Assembly (NCBI GenBank): GCA_964440345.1
Contig: CAYTSA010000060.1
Span: 1-23,896 of the forward strand
Reading direction: 5' to 3'
Length of the DNA: 23,896 nt
DNA from: CAYTSA01 sp964440345
GTDB taxonomy: Bacteria > Desulfobacterota > Desulfovibrionia > Desulfovibrionales > Desulfovibrionaceae
Within the stretch, counting starts at the first letter, position 1. Every line of letters starts with the position of its first letter. Shown piece by piece: positions 22,775 to 23,896 of the stretch. The notes below the pieces were generated by a model. That model did not search any database and had not been told where the DNA came from. It saw nothing but the letters and a program-made list of their open reading frames with translations. Position numbers and translations under genes: made by a program.

Positions 22775-23167
22775 ATGCGAATACTTATTGCAGAGGATAA
22801 CCGGGTGGACGCGCTTGTTCTGCAAAAACTGCTGCAGGAATACGGCGCGTGCGACACAGCTGCTGACGGAGCAACAGCGGTACAGATGTTTACCTCCGCG
22901 CTGCAGGGCGGCCAGGGCTATGATCTGGTCTGCATGGACATTGGCCTGCCCGGCATGGACGGGCAGAACTCTTTGGAGGCCATGCGCTCTGTGGAGGCGC
23001 AGCATGGTGTAGAACCATCTAAGGAATTCAAAGCGTTGATGATTACCAGCACAGCCGATGTGAAGAATGTGTGCAGAGCCTTTTTCCGCGGCCAGGTGGA
23101 GGCGTATGTGGTCAAGCCGGTAAACAAGGACGCCCTGGATGCTGAATTGAAGAAGCTACATTTTTAG
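22775..23167 (+). CDS. Single-domain response regulator (CheY-like)
   Basis: 130 residues from ATG 22775, chosen over far upstream ATGs because GAGGG sits about eight bases before it and the receiver domain begins at once (RILIAEDNRVD). Acidic pocket Glu7 and Asp8, phospho-acceptor Asp55 (CMDIGLPGMDG), Thr91-Thr93 (ITSTA) and Lys114-Pro115 are all present, so it should be phosphorylatable. No output domain follows, so it works through a protein partner, as CheY or Spo0F do. There is no adjacent kinase. It resembles receivers of the 'extended loop' type with an insertion after Asp55 (EAQHGVEPSKEFK, 74-86). The carboxypeptidase gene follows after 18 bp and is probably cotranscribed. Confidence 0.93.
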   Translation: MRILIAEDNRVDALVLQKLLQEYGACDTAADGATAVQMFTSALQGGQGYDLVCMDIGLPGMDGQNSLEAMRSVEAQHGVEPSKEFKALMITSTADVKNVCRAFFRGQVEAYVVKPVNKDALDAELKKLHF

Positions 23168-23185
23168 AATTATCGAAGGAATAGT

Positions 23186-23896
23186 ATGGCGCCCGAGAAA
23201 GCTTACGCATGGCTCGTCGAGAACAGTAAGGATATAAGCTATCTGGACTCTGTTATGGCCTTGCTGCACTGGGACCAGCGCACGTGTATCCCGGCCCAGG
23301 GGCACAGTCATCGCACTGAACAGCTGGCCCGGCTGACCCGCATGACGCACGCCCGGCAAACCGATCCAGCCCGGGGAGAAGCCTTGGCCGCCGTTGCTGA
23401 CCAGGACTGGGGCGGCCCGCATGGTCCCCACGCGGCTAATGTGCGCGAATGGCGCCGCCAGTACGACAGATTGTGCAAGGTCCCTGAAAGGTTGGCGGTT
23501 GCCATGTCCCGGGCGTGTTCCCAGGCCGAAACCGCCTGGGAGGAATGCCGGCCCAAAGACGACTGGGCCGGGTTTTTGCCCTATTTGGAAGAAGTGCTGC
23601 GGCTGAAAAAAGAAGAGGCTGAGGCTGTCGGCTACGAGCAGGAGCCTTACGACGCCTTGCTTGACGCGTATGAGCCCGGGGAGCAGGCTGGGCGGCTGTC
23701 CCCCTTGTTTGCAGAGCTGAAAGAGAGCCTGGGGCGATTGTTGGACGTCATATTGGGCGCAACGGCGCCGCCTTCTCTGGCCCCTTACGGTCCATACGGC
23801 CAGGACCAGCAGGAAGCGCTGGCCCGGGAAGTGGTCCAGAAGCTGGGGTTTGATTTTTCCTCTGGCCGCATGGATGTTTCGGCCCATCCTTTTTCC
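23186..23896 (+). CDS. M32-family metallocarboxypeptidase, 3' partial
   Basis: 237 codons to the window end; the family is about 500 residues, so roughly the N-terminal half is present. ATG 23186 has AAGGA about seven bases upstream. Residues 22-36 (LDSVMALLHWDQRTC and IPAQG), the helix-rich middle with LKKEEAEAVGY and YDALLDAYEPG, and LGFDFSSGRMDVSAHPF near the end match thermostable carboxypeptidase Taq. This zinc enzyme removes C-terminal residues from peptides in the cytoplasm. The catalytic HEXXH lies beyond the window edge and cannot be checked. It follows the response regulator by 18 bp, an unusual pairing. Identification rests on several conserved blocks and is fairly sure. Confidence 0.88.
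   Translation, partial: MAPEKAYAWLVENSKDISYLDSVMALLHWDQRTCIPAQGHSHRTEQLARLTRMTHARQTDPARGEALAAVADQDWGGPHGPHAANVREWRRQYDRLCKVPERLAVAMSRACSQAETAWEECRPKDDWAGFLPYLEEVLRLKKEEAEAVGYEQEPYDALLDAYEPGEQAGRLSPLFAELKESLGRLLDVILGATAPPSLAPYGPYGQDQQEALAREVVQKLGFDFSSGRMDVSAHPFS

Noticed and set aside
1..23896. CRISPR array, tRNA, rRNA, prophage or transposase gene
   Set aside because: I looked for regularly spaced direct repeats, cloverleaf-like sequences and integrase/transposase motifs and saw none. The only repeated element is the two-copy palindromic one.

Overview
The window looks like a chromosomal segment of a Gram-negative anaerobe, most likely a sulfate reducer of the Desulfovibrionales. The reasons are a moderately high G+C content, a DcrH-like chemoreceptor fused to hemerythrin, two protein families tied to the so-called GAK system (a CofD-like protein and an amphi-Trp protein), and a branched-chain-amino-acid-type (HAAT) transporter built around an acyl-CoA ligase. 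This taxonomic call is inference. Most genes are ordinary and densely packed. Ten Ns at 3912-3921 mark a scaffold join.

Left part (1-6121). A hybrid sensor histidine kinase, cut by the window edge, and a membrane-bound HD-GYP c-di-GMP phosphodiesterase run on the + strand. Convergent to them are a beta-helix lipoprotein and a lone OppD/DppD-type ATPase gene. The ATPase gene contains the N gap. No permease or OppF partner is present.

Central part (6264-16169). One long minus-strand operon, read right to left, encodes: a CBS-ACT regulator, LivG, an AMP-forming acyl-CoA ligase, an 84-residue membrane protein, LivH, LivM, a ~125-bp near-palindromic repeat, LivK, a GC hairpin, LivF, a TPR protein and a GAK-type CofD-like protein. 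Together this reads as an uptake-and-activation module. A binding protein and ABC importer bring in a substrate, the ligase could convert a carboxylic acid to its CoA ester, and the CBS-ACT protein could sense adenylates or small ligands. The substrate may therefore be a fatty, branched or aromatic acid rather than an amino acid (inference).

Right part (16491-23896). It holds the chemoreceptor-hemerythrin fusion, a 340-bp noncoding stretch with strong secondary structure, and a 43-codon remnant of an XRE/HigA-like antitoxin. These are followed by a PaaI-type thioesterase, a small unknown protein with a good sigma-70 promoter, and a cold-shock protein with a clear terminator. Next come a sialidase-fold protein without a signal peptide and the amphi-Trp protein. 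Beyond a second copy of the near-palindromic repeat lie a single-domain response regulator and the start of an M32 carboxypeptidase, which runs off the window.

The points most worth a second look are the GAK-type CofD gene at the end of a transporter-ligase operon, the unknown small proteins in and near it, and the two-copy palindromic element, one copy of which sits inside the operon. I did not find a clearly new defence, mobile or CRISPR system.
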